This document shows positions 1 through 8,465 of a stretch of 64,000 nt of DNA, piece by piece. This DNA is from Azospirillum soli. GTDB taxonomy: Bacteria; Pseudomonadota; Alphaproteobacteria; Azospirillales; Azospirillaceae. A program made the translations under genes and the position numbers. The stretch's first letter is position 1; the number at the start of each line of letters is the position of its first letter. The stretch lies in the NCBI RefSeq assembly GCF_017876165.1, contig NZ_JAGINQ010000025.1, positions 1-64,000 of the forward strand. The letters run 5' to 3'. The notes under the pieces are model-generated. The model was not told the DNA's origin. It saw only the letters and a list, made by a program, of their open reading frames with translations, and ran no database searches.

Positions 1-308
1 GCAGATGGCCGTTATCTTCGGCGACCGGTTCGCAAGGGCGATGAACGCCTGAAACTGAAATCCGCCCCGCCGAGCACGAAATTCCGGATACTCCCGATTG
101 ACGGAACGAAAAAGATATACGCGACTGTTTTTTAGTTTTGCTCAGCATCCTCACCCTGGATAGCGGCCCGCCATGCCTTCCGCTGGCGGGCCTTATCATA
201 AGCCTTTCTACTCCACCCATTAGGATGCGCTCAACACCCCCTTCCCCGAAGAACGCATCCACGGCCCGCCGGAGCGCGATCTACGACGTGCCGAGCGCGC
301 AAAAAACG
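1..308. other. Left window edge, no intact gene seen
   Basis: No complete coding region can be supported here. On the minus strand an open stretch at about 132-230 ends with a plausible phage-like tail (reading RKAYDKARQRKAWRAAIQG and ending at a TAA at 132-134). It has no ATG, GTG or TTG start and is preceded by a stop, so it may be the end of a frameshifted gene downstream of the terminase cluster. A perfect 8-bp inverted repeat (GGCCCGCC at 165-172, GGCGGGCC at 185-192) has no T run after it. The region continues the phage-derived element leftward beyond the window. Confidence 0.3.
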
Positions 309-617
309 TTATGGGACCAACTGCGCTACCCTTCCCGTCGCCCGTTCGGCAACCTCCACCGAGATTGCCGCCCAGACCTTCGCCGGCAGATCCAGTGCTG
401 GTTTCCATTCCCCGGTGCGCGGGTGCCGGTAGGTGGGTACCGTGATATCCGCCTGTCCGCCCTCCGCCCGACGCATGGTGATGCCCTCGATCAGGACGTG
501 AACGCCCGCGATGTCGATCAGCACCGACGCAACGGCCAGGATCGGGCCACGGCCGAACCGCTCCACCGCCACCACCTCATATTCGACCGTCACGCGGTCG
601 GAATCAGCAACGTCCAT
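309..617 (-). CDS. Small phage-element protein, unknown function (102 aa)
   Basis: Not recognised. I chose the ATG at 617 rather than an upstream in-frame start because it overlaps the stop of the preceding gene by only 14 nt, in keeping with the tightly packed minus-strand cluster. The protein starts MDVADSDRVTVEYEV, has alternating hydrophobic and charged residues compatible with a small beta-rich fold, and has no signal peptide or membrane segment. It lies downstream of the large terminase gene with the same orientation, so it is probably part of the same element. Real coding is likely but not certain. Confidence 0.5.
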   Translation of the reverse strand: MDVADSDRVTVEYEVVAVERFGRGPILAVASVLIDIAGVHVLIEGITMRRAEGGQADITVPTYRHPRTGEWKPALDLPAKVWAAISVEVAERATGRVAQLVP

Positions 618-897
618 GATCGCCCCCACCGGTAAGAGCCGGTGTACCAGCGCCAGCCGGGCGGCGTGCACCACCTCGACGCGGCGTTGCTGGCGCGGAG
701 CACGCCTGTTCACCGTTGAGGATCGCAAGCTGTTCCTCGACATGGCGCAGCAGGTCCGCCACCGGTTCCCCCCGGTTCATGGCCGTGACCAGCTGGGGGT
801 GTATACGGCGCAGCTGCGCAATCTCCACCGGGGTCGCGCCGTCCGCGTAGATCAGCGCCAGCGGGCGCGGCGGGGGCGGCTTGATCGGAATAGACAT
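604..897 (-). CDS. Small phage-element protein, unknown function (97 aa)
   Basis: Not recognised. The protein begins MSIPIKPPPPRPLALIYADG. A short helical segment in the middle (about residues 20-62) is followed by an Arg/Pro/Gly-rich tail of low complexity, part of which may be spurious extension in this GC-rich DNA. It starts 9 nt after the end of the terminase large-subunit frame and overlaps the next small gene by 14 nt, so it is most simply read as the next gene of the packaging cluster. No motif points to a function. Confidence 0.45.
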   Translation of the reverse strand: MSIPIKPPPPRPLALIYADGATPVEIAQLRRIHPQLVTAMNRGEPVADLLRHVEEQLAILNGEQACSAPATPRRGGARRPAGAGTPALTGGGDHGRC

Positions 898-906
898 GGG
901 TCAACC

Positions 907-2524
907 TCATATCAGCAGCAGCCCACCAGGGCGGGCGTCGGTGTCGTAGATGCTGGGGGCGTTCTCTTCGGCCATGACGCGGCCAACGGCCATGGCGGCG
1001 GCCACCGCGCCGTCAATGCGGCCCGTGGACCGTTCCTTACTGAACTTCTCGTTTTCGGCGTCGTCCTTCACGGCCCGCAGGTTGGCGAAGCACATCCGCA
1101 GAACGGGGTTGCCGCCGTGGTGGAACTGCCCGCCCAGGATCGCGCGCTTCAGCTCCTTCACCGCACCGGCCCGGCCATGCTGGCGAAGCCCTGCCCGAAC
1201 TCCGCGACCGTCAGGCCCTCGCGCTGCAACGCCGTAGTGACGGCGGTGCTGTTCCAGCGGTCGATTGCCACCTCTTGCAGATCGAACCGCTTCCCCAGCC
1301 CCACCGTGTAGGCGATCACCGCCGTATGGTCGACTCGGTTCCCTTCCGTGACGGTCAGGAACCCTTCATCCCGCCAGCGCACATAATCGGCCCGATCCTT
1401 CTCCGCCTTCTTCGCCAGGGAGGCTTCCGGCAGAAAGAACATGGGCACCACGTCATAGCTGCGGTTGCCGTCCTCCCCGCTGGGGAACACCGCCACCACC
1501 GCCGTCAGGTCCTCGACGCTCGACAGGTCGACCCCAACCCAGCACGCCCGGCCCTCCAGATCGGCCAACGCCGCCAGGGGTTCGGCCTTGTCGTAAAGCA
1601 CCGGGTCCAGCCAGGGGTTCGCCGCGCCCTCCTGCCAGAGGTTGAGATGAAACCTCTTGAAGTCCGCGAGGTCGGCGGGGAAGTGCTCGATCCGCCGCGC
1701 CTTGATGCGCAGTTCCTCCAGCGATAGGAAGCCGGCGGCCAGCGCCGGGTTTGCCTTGAACCACTCCGCCTCGTCCTGCCAATCGGCGTCCGGATCAGCA
1801 GCAAAGATGATCGGCGCAAAGGTCGGGTCCTCCACCTCCCCACGGGCCACGGCAAGGCTGTGCCGCCACAGGTCAAAGGCCAGCCCGCCAGCACCTTCCC
1901 CGGCGGTGGAAATCACCACCGTCAACGGCTCGTCGCGCTTGACCATGGAATCTCGCACCACGCCGAACAGCTTCCGGCCCTCCACCGCCGGCCATGCGTG
2001 CACCTCGTCCGCCAGAAAGAACGAAGCGTTCATCCCGTGTTTCGAGTAAGCTTCGCTGGAAATGGCCTTCAGCTCGGAGCTGGTCCGGCGGTGCGTCAGG
2101 CGCTTGCGGCTTTCCGACGCGCGCACCCGGCGCAGCAAGGCCCGATCCTGCTTCACCATCTCGTGCGAGTGCTTGAAGGCAATGCCGGCGTTCTCGCGGT
2201 CGGCGGCGGCCTGGATCACCTGCCCACCCGGCTCGGACATCGGCCCCATGAAGTGGGCAAGGCTCAAGGCGCTGGCCAGCGTCGTCTTGGCGTTCCCTCT
2301 TGGGATCCAGATGCAGGCCAACCGCACCAGCCGCCGGCCGTCGCGCGTGCTGGGGCCATAAATGCGCCGGATGATCGCTTCCTGAAACGGGTTCAGCAGG
2401 AACCGAGCACCAGCGAACCCTCCCACAGTCGCAGCATCCGCACGAACCTGCACACCCGGTCGGCGCGGCCGGTCGGGTCCGGGTAGAGCGCCGGATCAGG
2501 GCAAAAGGTCGGCGTCCCAACCAT
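907..2524 (-). pseudogene. Phage terminase large subunit (TerL), two frameshifts
   Basis: TerL is the ATPase-nuclease motor that packs and cuts phage DNA. The reading starts at ATG 2524 (MVGTPTFCPDPAL), overlapping the small-subunit gene by 29 nt. It runs to an early stop after WEGSLVLGSC, continues one frame over as RFLLNPFQ at about 2410, and reaches a stop after FASMAGPVR at 1158. It then resumes in a third frame as VKELKRAIL (1161) through IDGAVAAAMAVGR to the end at 907. Each change is what loss of one base would give. Within the middle part are a Walker A-like IPRGNAKT, Walker B FFLADEVHAW and a nuclease aspartate in VGVDLSS. Real decay and a sequencing error are both possible, but the neighbouring head genes and the host genes are intact. 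Confidence 0.85.
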
Positions 2525-2915
2525 CGTCGTCCCCTTCGCCGGTTCCGCCCTTCACGCCGCGGCGGTGCGGCGTCAAGCCCAGTTCCGCAGCGAGTAGCCG
2601 GGCCTCGCGCATCGCGCTCCCCTGCATGCGGAAAGCTGGGTGCGCCTTTGGTCCTTTGTCCGTGGAGACGGTGCGCCCCTCCACCTTCATGATCTCCTCG
2701 AACTCCCGAACCTGCCCGACGGCGATGCAGTACGACTCCAGCGTTGCCAAGGTGTCGTCCGACAGAAGCCGGCGCTCGTGCAGCTCCTTGGCCGCGCGCT
2801 TCCATTCCTTCTTGGCGTGCGGTGCCAGCCAGGACGGCGGCGACGGACAACGCTTCGGCGCGTCCTCAACCTCCACCGGGGCGGACTTCCGACCCTTCAC
2901 AGGAGAAAATCCCAT
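2496..2915 (-). CDS. Phage terminase small subunit, P27 family
   Basis: TerS recognises phage DNA and hands it to TerL. The sequence has the P27-family layout: a basic start (KGRKSAP), PSWLAPHAKKEWKR, then LLSDDTLATLESYCIAVGQVR, a V-T-DKGPKAHPAF segment, and LGLTPHRR near the end, followed by an acidic tail. An upstream in-frame GTG at 2942 is possible; I prefer ATG 2915, which overlaps the HNH gene by 19 nt. It sits directly upstream of TerL, the usual partner order. Confidence 0.88.
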   Translation of the reverse strand: MGFSPVKGRKSAPVEVEDAPKRCPSPPSWLAPHAKKEWKRAAKELHERRLLSDDTLATLESYCIAVGQVREFEEIMKVEGRTVSTDKGPKAHPAFRMQGSAMREARLLAAELGLTPHRRGVKGGTGEGDDDGWDADLLP

Positions 2916-3358
2916 TTTCCGGGCGAGTGCGCGCAGGACCACCCACCGGTCCCGGCCCTCTCTGCCTGAAATTCCGAACCCCCTCCCCCCTCAGGCGCAA
3001 CATTGTTGCGGGTTTGGCCCGGCTGCCACGCTCCCCGGTCCTGCCCCATGCTCTTCCTGTTGTGGCAATCGTGGTGCATCGGCTGCCAGTTGGAGCGGTC
3101 CCAGAACAGCTTTTGGTCGCCTTTGTGCGGGGCCTTGTGGTCAACCACGTCGGCGCGCTGGCCGCAGCCACAGGCGCACAGGCGGTTCCTTGGCAGGGCG
3201 AGGAAGGCTTTGCTTTCCCGCTCCCACGCGCTGGTGTAGCCGCGCTGGCGAGCGCCGCCGCGCCGCTGGTCATAGTCCTTCGCACACAAGGGGCAGCGCT
3301 TCCCCGTGTAGGGAGGGTGCCCAGGTCGTGGGCAGTGCTTGGGCGGGGCGTAGGGCAT
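2897..3358 (-). CDS. HNH endonuclease, packaging-associated
   Basis: This is an HNH nuclease of the type found beside P27 terminases, where it assists cleavage of phage DNA (family knowledge from HK97-like phages). The motif is clear: two CxxC-type pairs (CPLC near residue 22 and CACGC), then VVDHKAPHKGD and WQPMHHDCHNRKS, giving the H-N-H core and zinc cysteines. The last 40 residues are Gly-rich and probably disordered. The stop overlaps the start of TerS. Orientation and spacing place it in the packaging operon. Confidence 0.85.
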   Translation of the reverse strand: MPYAPPKHCPRPGHPPYTGKRCPLCAKDYDQRRGGARQRGYTSAWERESKAFLALPRNRLCACGCGQRADVVDHKAPHKGDQKLFWDRSNWQPMHHDCHNRKSMGQDRGAWQPGQTRNNVAPEGGGGSEFQAERAGTGGWSCAHSPGKWDFLL

Positions 3359-3426
3359 GGCGGATGCTCCCTGCCGTCCGCCACCCCACCACGGTCAGGC
3401 TGTGGCGGGGCGGGACGGGTCTTGCG

Positions 3427-3849
3427 TCAGGTCGGCGGGTTGGCCGTGGGCATGTGCGCCGGATGCCCCAGCACGGCCAGGACGCCCACGTCAGCGGCGG
3501 CACCGTTGCCGGCCGGCGTGATGGTGATCCGGACGAACTGGCGATAGCCGACGTAGCCCAGCTTGCGCGTCTTGCCGTCGTCCGCATGGGTGAAGCCGGC
3601 CAGCCCCAGCGAGCCAAGGAGCTGGTCACCGGGCACGGCCACCGCGTCCGACAGGTTCGGGGCGTCCCCGTGCTCCACCGTGACGGCGAACGTGGCGTCC
3701 GCGTCGGCGATGGTGCCGATCATCGGGACGAAGGTCAGGGAGCCATAGCCGGCGGTATCGATGATGGCGGACACCAACGCCGTGTTGTCCGTGACCCGCG
3801 TCGGCGGAATGGCCGTGATCGGGTGGACGTGGTTCATCAGGTCGCGCAT
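3427..3849 (-). CDS. Small phage head-associated protein (140 aa)
   Basis: The protein starts MRDLMNHVHPITAIPPTRVT and contains DNTALVSAIIDTAGYGSLTF, TIADADATFAVTVEHGD and KLGYVGYRQFVRITIT. I recognise this pattern from short proteins encoded just after the HK97 capsid gene in many alphaproteobacterial prophages. It looks like an all-beta head decoration or completion protein, but I know of no proven function. ATG 3849 lies 14 nt after the capsid stop. A longer in-frame extension overlaps the capsid gene and was discarded. Confidence 0.75.
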   Translation of the reverse strand: MRDLMNHVHPITAIPPTRVTDNTALVSAIIDTAGYGSLTFVPMIGTIADADATFAVTVEHGDAPNLSDAVAVPGDQLLGSLGLAGFTHADDGKTRKLGYVGYRQFVRITITPAGNGAAADVGVLAVLGHPAHMPTANPPT

Positions 3850-3863
3850 GGTCGGTGCCTCCC

Positions 3864-5111
3864 TTACTCGGCCGCCTGGATGACAAGCTTGCGGATCGCC
3901 TCGGCCTTGCCGACACCACCGGCAACGCGGCGGCGGCCATGGAAGCGGGTCATGCCCTTGTGGGCCACGGTGAACGGGTCGCGCAGCAGCGACAGGGGCA
4001 CGCGGTCGAAGATGCGGTAGCCCTGCATGAAGTCGCCGAAGGCGATGGGGCACGCGCCGGCCGCGATGCTCGGCATGTCCGGGCACTCGCACACCGGGCG
4101 GCCCAGGATCGTCGGCGGGGTGTCCGCCTTGAAGCCGTCCGACCACAGGTATTCCCCGGTGGCGGTCTTCAACTTGCGCACGGCCGCCGTCGTGGTGCTG
4201 TTCATGTGCCACACGGCGTTGGCGCGGTACGGCGACGGCAGGGCGTAGAACAGGTCAATCAGCCCGTCCGCCGTGATCTGCGAGGCGTGCCCGCTGCGGG
4301 TGGTCAGAATGGCCTTGTCGTTCATGAAGCCCATCGGCTTCTTGACGCCGTTGCCGATGACGAAGGCCCCGCCTTCCTTGGCCCCGAACTCTTCGCCGAA
4401 CTCGAACGCCAACAGGGCGTTGATGTCGAAGGCCGAGTCCTCCAACAGCGCGTTCGGGACATCGACGTAAGCCGTGATCTCCGCGACGGGGTATTCCGCC
4501 GCGCCGAAGCTGACGGTCGTTTCCTGCCGGTCCTCGGTATCCCCGGTCCACGTCGCGGTCATGCCGCCCGTGCGCTTGGGCAGGATCGCCGTGCCGGCGC
4601 CGATGCCCCGCACGTTCGCCACGGCGCGGACGGGGGAGAACAGCACCACGTTGCGCTGAAGCTCGGGGATGAACTCCGCCGGGGCCAGCACGCCGCCGTT
4701 GGTGTCATCGGACACCCGCAGGGAGCGGGTCTCTTCGGCGGTCATCTGCTCACGGCCCCGGCGGACGAACGCCTCAAAGGCGCGGGTCTCGGGGGCCGGG
4801 CCGTTGTTGCCGCGCTGCTCCGTGCCGCCTCCGCCAGCGCCAGGGCGACGAAGCGCGCGCTCAATGGCGTCCATGCGGGTGCGCAGCTCGGTAACGCCGG
4901 CCTCGGTGCCGTCGAGGCGCTGAGTCGCGGCCCCGGTGAACTCGTCCAGCGCGGCGCGGATTTCATCCGCCCCACCGCTGGCCATGGTGTCGTTGCCGGT
5001 GCCCTGTTCCTCGCGGGTCTCCCAGCCGCAGCGTGGGTCGATCTGGCCCAGCGCCAGCGCCGCCCCCACCGCCGTCATGGCACTGCTCCGGGTGTTCGTC
5101 AGGTGTCGCAT
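3864..5111 (-). CDS. Phage major capsid protein, HK97 fold
   Basis: This is the main head shell protein, 415 aa, with the usual two parts. Residues about 48-90 form a predicted coiled-coil scaffold (IRAALDEFTGAATQRLDG, RMDAIERALRR), followed by a Gly-rich linker. The mature HK97-fold region then begins near EAFVRRGREQM, with family phrases such as GGVLAPAEF, VANVRGIGAG, LLEDSAFDIN, GNGVKKPMGFMN and WHMNSTT. The scaffold is probably cut off by the protease encoded just upstream, whose stop overlaps this start by one base. Intact and full length. Confidence 0.95.
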   Translation of the reverse strand: MRHLTNTRSSAMTAVGAALALGQIDPRCGWETREEQGTGNDTMASGGADEIRAALDEFTGAATQRLDGTEAGVTELRTRMDAIERALRRPGAGGGGTEQRGNNGPAPETRAFEAFVRRGREQMTAEETRSLRVSDDTNGGVLAPAEFIPELQRNVVLFSPVRAVANVRGIGAGTAILPKRTGGMTATWTGDTEDRQETTVSFGAAEYPVAEITAYVDVPNALLEDSAFDINALLAFEFGEEFGAKEGGAFVIGNGVKKPMGFMNDKAILTTRSGHASQITADGLIDLFYALPSPYRANAVWHMNSTTTAAVRKLKTATGEYLWSDGFKADTPPTILGRPVCECPDMPSIAAGACPIAFGDFMQGYRIFDRVPLSLLRDPFTVAHKGMTRFHGRRRVAGGVGKAEAIRKLVIQAAE

Positions 5112-5647
5112 TACTCCGTGCCTCCAATGAGTGCCGCAGCGCGGCGAAGGTGTGCCGCCAGACCTGCCGGGCCGGCGGCGGTGCGAACGCCCGTGATCCG
5201 CGCCTTCACATTCGAGGGGCGGACGACGGGAGAGATTTCGATCAGTTCGGCGGCGGTAATGGCGCGGGTGCCGTCCGCCAGGGTGCGGGCCGTGAGGGTG
5301 CGGAACCCGACCGACAGCCCGTCCAACGCCCCGGCCTTCATCAGCGCGTGCGCCTTGGCTCCGCCAGGAGCCTCAAGGACGAGCTGGCCGCGCACGAACA
5401 GGCCCTTGGCGTCCTCACGGACTTCCAGCCAGACGCCGATAGGTTCGTCGGGGTCGTGCTGCCACAGCATCAGCGGGCGCGTGCCGGCCTTGGCGTGCTC
5501 CTTCAGGGACGCGGCGAAGGCCCCCGGCATGAACACGGTGCGGTAGCTGTCCACCACGCCGAACACCGCGCCGTAGCCGGTGAAGGTGCCCGGCGCTTCC
5601 CCCTCGGTCGCGAAGCGGATTTCGATGTCACGCCGCTGCGTCGTCAT
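5111..5647 (-). CDS. HK97-type prohead maturation protease
   Basis: This serine protease (S78 family) trims the capsid scaffold during head maturation. It is 178 aa, normal for the family. The start region IEIRFATEGEAPGTFTGYGA and the PGAF phrase are typical. Catalytic residues can be placed at His64 in LWQHDPDEPIG, Ser112 in DGLSVGFR and a glutamate near 137 in ELIEISPV. It sits between the portal gene (20-nt overlap) and the capsid gene, the canonical portal-protease-capsid order. Confidence 0.95.
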   Translation of the reverse strand: MTTQRRDIEIRFATEGEAPGTFTGYGAVFGVVDSYRTVFMPGAFAASLKEHAKAGTRPLMLWQHDPDEPIGVWLEVREDAKGLFVRGQLVLEAPGGAKAHALMKAGALDGLSVGFRTLTARTLADGTRAITAAELIEISPVVRPSNVKARITGVRTAAGPAGLAAHLRRAAALIGGTE

Positions 5648-6896
5648 CGGCGGCCCCCTCTTCCTTGTCGGTGGTGCCGGCGGCGTCCCCGGTCGGGGCC
5701 GGCGCGGTGTTGACCGGGCGCATGAAGGTTTCCCCGCCCTGGTAGCCGGGGCGGTTCTCCATCGCGCGGGCCTCGTTGGGGTTCAGCACGCCGCTGTTGA
5801 TCGCCTTGCTGTATGCCTCGTAGCGCTTGGCGATTTCGGCGCGGGCGAGGTCATCCACCAAGAACTCGAAGTAATATTCCTCGCGTTCGTCTTCGGTCAG
5901 AAGGGAAAGTGCCAGCGCATCGCACCACAGTTTCAGAATAGGAAGGATGCAGTAGGTCAAGAACTGTTGACCCATCGCCTCCGCATTGTTGTGCGTGGCG
6001 CGATCCAAATCGTTCAGCATGTGAAGCGGGATGCGCCAGAAGCGGCTTATCTCCGCGATCTGGAACCGGCGCATCTCCAGCGTCTGCGCATCGACGGAAG
6101 ACAGCTGCGTTTGCTCAAACTTCATGTCCTCTTCGAGGATCATGGTTTTTCCAGCGTTCGCACCGCCGACGTACCAGTTCGTGAACTGTGCTCGCAGCCG
6201 CCTCCAGGCGGCTTCACCCAAGGTCTTGGCATGGCGAAGGATACCGCTTGGCTTCGCACCGCGACCGAATAGGCCAGCACAGTGAGTCTCCAGCGTCAGG
6301 GCAAGCCCGATGGCCTCCCGTGCCAGCGTGACCGTGGATGCGCCCCGGTAGGTGTCCAGACCCACGCCCCGGACGTGGAAGATTTCGGCCCTGGTGTAGT
6401 CGCGCGGCTGCCCGTTCGGAGGCGTGTGGGTGTAGACCGGCTCCAGGGTCAACGGGTCCTGCTTCACCGCGACCAAGCGCGAGTCCAGCGGGATCAGCTC
6501 TTCCGCCAGTCCGGCCGCGTTCCGGTTCACGAAGGCGAAGGCGTTTCCGGCGGTGGCGAAGTGCGTGCCGAGGATCAGCCGGAATTCGCTGGCCGGGGTC
6601 CAGGCGTTCGCGGCCTTAGCGACCAACCTGTAGGCGGGATGGTCGGTGGCGCGCTCGCGGTCGTCATCGCCCTTCTTCCGGTACAGGTGAACCGGGAGCT
6701 GCGCCAGCGTCTCGGCAACGATCTTGATCGAGGCGAACGCAGGCGAGCACTTCAGGGCGGTTTCCGGAGTGACGTTCTCACCCGAAACAGTCGGCCCCAA
6801 GCCACCAAGCACGAAGGCGACGAACGGGTTATTCAAGTCGAAGGATTCGCCCCTCGTCTCTTCCGCTCTTCCCTTGCCTTTGCTGAACTTCCACAC
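5628..6896 (-). CDS. Phage portal protein, HK97 family
   Basis: The portal is the dodecameric ring at the head vertex through which DNA enters. It is 422 aa, usual for HK97-type portals. Family phrases include KCSPAFASIKIVAETLAQLP near residue 50, DHPAYRLVAKAANAW, FRLILGTHFATAGNAFAFV, and the strongly conserved ISRFWRIPLHMLND near residue 290. The C-terminus is Ala/Pro/Asp-rich. It is the first head gene of the leftward cluster; the 77 nt upstream of it may carry the head-operon promoter or ribosome site. Confidence 0.95.
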   Translation of the reverse strand: MWKFSKGKGRAEETRGESFDLNNPFVAFVLGGLGPTVSGENVTPETALKCSPAFASIKIVAETLAQLPVHLYRKKGDDDRERATDHPAYRLVAKAANAWTPASEFRLILGTHFATAGNAFAFVNRNAAGLAEELIPLDSRLVAVKQDPLTLEPVYTHTPPNGQPRDYTRAEIFHVRGVGLDTYRGASTVTLAREAIGLALTLETHCAGLFGRGAKPSGILRHAKTLGEAAWRRLRAQFTNWYVGGANAGKTMILEEDMKFEQTQLSSVDAQTLEMRRFQIAEISRFWRIPLHMLNDLDRATHNNAEAMGQQFLTYCILPILKLWCDALALSLLTEDEREEYYFEFLVDDLARAEIAKRYEAYSKAINSGVLNPNEARAMENRPGYQGGETFMRPVNTAPAPTGDAAGTTDKEEGAADDDAAA

Positions 6897-6973
6897 GTTT
6901 GCCGCCCGGTTAAGCTGTAGCTCAGGGGCAAGCGTGATGACGATCCACTGAAATCAAAAGGGGGTATTTAATT

Positions 6974-7231
6974 TCAGTAGAGTGCGTCGCGGTCAGCGGT
7001 CGTGAGTATTTCGAAGATGCGCCGGCGACTGTTCGGAAACCGCAGGTCCATCTTCAGGATCTGCCACAGCAAGGCGGCGGTCGGCTCATCCGGCGGCGTG
7101 TCGAGGTCGCGGTGATGCAGCCACGCGGCGGCGGTGTAGCGCTGGTGCACGTTGGCGATCCGCTCAGCCGCTTCCCAGGCGGACAGATCGGGGAACCTCT
7201 CGCGCCAGAGACGAAGTATCAGGCGCGTCAC
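6974..7231 (-). CDS. Small phage-element protein, unknown function (85 aa)
   Basis: Not recognised. It opens with GTG at 7231 (MTRLILRLWRERFPDL) and is compositionally natural, with AWEAAERIANVHQRYTAAAW, a TPPDEPTAALLWQILKMDL segment and an acidic C-terminus. No motif is identifiable. It overlaps the preceding small gene by 68 nt, longer than most overlaps in this cluster. Either one of the two ends is wrong, or a small indel has altered the junction. It lies just upstream of the portal gene. Confidence 0.55.
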   Translation of the reverse strand: MTRLILRLWRERFPDLSAWEAAERIANVHQRYTAAAWLHHRDLDTPPDEPTAALLWQILKMDLRFPNSRRRIFEILTTADRDALY

Positions 7232-7421
7232 GCTGGCGCTTCTTTTCGACTTTCCACCACGGCTGCTGCCCTGGTCCGTGGTCGAGGTGCAAGGCCCTCT
7301 CGATTCCGCACTCGGGATCGGAGAGGTAGACGCCCAGCCGGGCGCGCAGCCATTCGATGTCCGCCGGACCGGCGGTGCCCATAGCGATGCGCTTGAGGAT
7401 CATAGGGGCCGGCGCGGTCAT
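7164..7421 (-). CDS. Small phage-element protein, unknown function (85 aa)
   Basis: Not recognised. ATG 7421 overlaps the previous stop in a TCAT/ATGA arrangement, which fixes the start (MTAPAPMILKRIAMGTAGPA). Residues 14-60 (ADIEWLRARLGVYLSDP, CGIERALHLDHGPGQQ) look like natural helical coding. The last 25 residues are basic and may be overrun. It probably belongs to the early or replication part of the element, between the replication-like gene and the head genes. Confidence 0.5.
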   Translation of the reverse strand: MTAPAPMILKRIAMGTAGPADIEWLRARLGVYLSDPECGIERALHLDHGPGQQPWWKVEKKRQRDAPDTSSLAREVPRSVRLGSG

Positions 7422-8077
7422 CGGCGCCCTCGGCGCATCTCGTCCGATGCAGAGTCGAGGTCGGCATAGGCCCGGCGCAGCAGCTCCTTGGTCGCGGCAG
7501 ACAGCGTGCGCGGGCCGGCCGGGCGATCCTCTTCGCGGTCGGGGCGCGCCGGCTCCTTCACTTTGCCGCCCTTTGCGATCACGCTCAGCCGCTCCCATTC
7601 GAGGCGCAGCCGCGCCCGCTCTGCATCGAGGACGGGCGCCAGCTCGGCCCAGCCGGGCCACCACTCGAACCGCCGTACGACGCGCAGCAACAGGTCGTGA
7701 TCGTCGAACAGCACCGCCGGGTATCGCTCCCGCACGATGTCGGAAACGGCCGCGGTCAGCTTGGTTGCCGGGGGCAGGTTGCTCCCGTTGAGGCGCGCAG
7801 CGAAATGCGCAACCCAGCGCTGGGCAAGGTCGACGTCAACTGGCCCGGAGTGGACCCGCAGCACCCCCAGCGCGTGCACGGCTTCGCGCCGCAGTTCCTC
7901 CGACACGACGCGAGGGGGCACCCACGGCGCCGGGCGTAGCTCATAGCCGTTCTCCGTCACCACGCCAGCGGTCGGGGTTTCAACCGCCGCCGCCAAGGTC
8001 GCGCTCCAAGATCTCGGCGAAGATGCCGCCGGCAGGCTGGCGGCCTCGGCGATGTCCTTGACGGTCGTGGTGCTCAT
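7418..8077 (-). CDS. Phage-element protein, unknown function (219 aa)
   Basis: Not recognised by name. The middle (about residues 65-165) reads as a natural soluble domain: LRVHSGPVDVDLAQRWVAHF, AARLNGSNLPPATKLTAAV, and RRFEWWPGWAELAPVLDAER. The last phrase resembles segments I associate with phage replication-region proteins in alphaproteobacteria, but I cannot name the family. The C-terminus is charged (EPARPDREEDRPAGP). It overlaps the frame upstream by 98 nt and the next gene by 4 nt, so it is translationally coupled within the early region. Confidence 0.6.
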   Translation of the reverse strand: MSTTTVKDIAEAASLPAASSPRSWSATLAAAVETPTAGVVTENGYELRPAPWVPPRVVSEELRREAVHALGVLRVHSGPVDVDLAQRWVAHFAARLNGSNLPPATKLTAAVSDIVRERYPAVLFDDHDLLLRVVRRFEWWPGWAELAPVLDAERARLRLEWERLSVIAKGGKVKEPARPDREEDRPAGPRTLSAATKELLRRAYADLDSASDEMRRGRR

Positions 8078-8465
8078 GGTGGGTGCCCTCTGGCATGGGT
8101 CGGGTGCGGCTGGCGATGGCGTCGGCTATGGGCAGGTCGAAGTAATCCAGGCTGCCCGGCGGCCCCTGTGCGCCCCGTCGCGCCATGACGCGTTGGACGG
8201 TGGGATAAATGTCGAGTTCGGGGTCGGCACCGTCGGCAAGCCACTGCTGGACACGGCCATAGCTGCCAAGCCAGCGGGGATCATCGTGAACGCCTACAAG
8301 CCGCAGCACCTGCATGCCGACTTCGACCAGCCGTGCCCGCGCGTCAGCAGCAGGAGGATCTTCTTTCCCTTGATTCTCTTCATTGTTCTTGGTCCTCTTT
8401 CGGTCCCTCTTCGGTCCCGTTCGTGGTCCAGCTTCGATCCTCCTTCGGCTCAGAAGGATGCCCAA
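7980..8465 (-). CDS. Probable C-terminal part of the replication-like protein, out of frame
   Basis: This open frame encodes RARLVEVGMQVLRLVGVHDD, PRWLGSYGRVQQWLADGADP and LDIYPTVQRVMARRGAQGPP. This looks like the C-terminal domain that follows a basic linker in winged-helix phage replication proteins. It has no convincing start of its own: its first 28 codons overlap the end of the upstream wHTH gene through a slippage-prone 11-nt repeat. A one-base frameshift would join the two into one protein. The last 30 codons overlap the next gene and are probably overrun. It could instead be a separate small gene. Confidence 0.45.
   Translation of the reverse strand: MGILLSRRRIEAGPRTGPKRDRKRTKNNEENQGKEDPPAADARARLVEVGMQVLRLVGVHDDPRWLGSYGRVQQWLADGADPELDIYPTVQRVMARRGAQGPPGSLDYFDLPIADAIASRTRPMPEGTHHEHHDRQGHRRGRQPAGGIFAEILERDLGGGG

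Noticed and set aside
165-192. 8-bp inverted repeat considered as a terminator
   Set aside because: There is no T run on either side and no clear gene end next to it.
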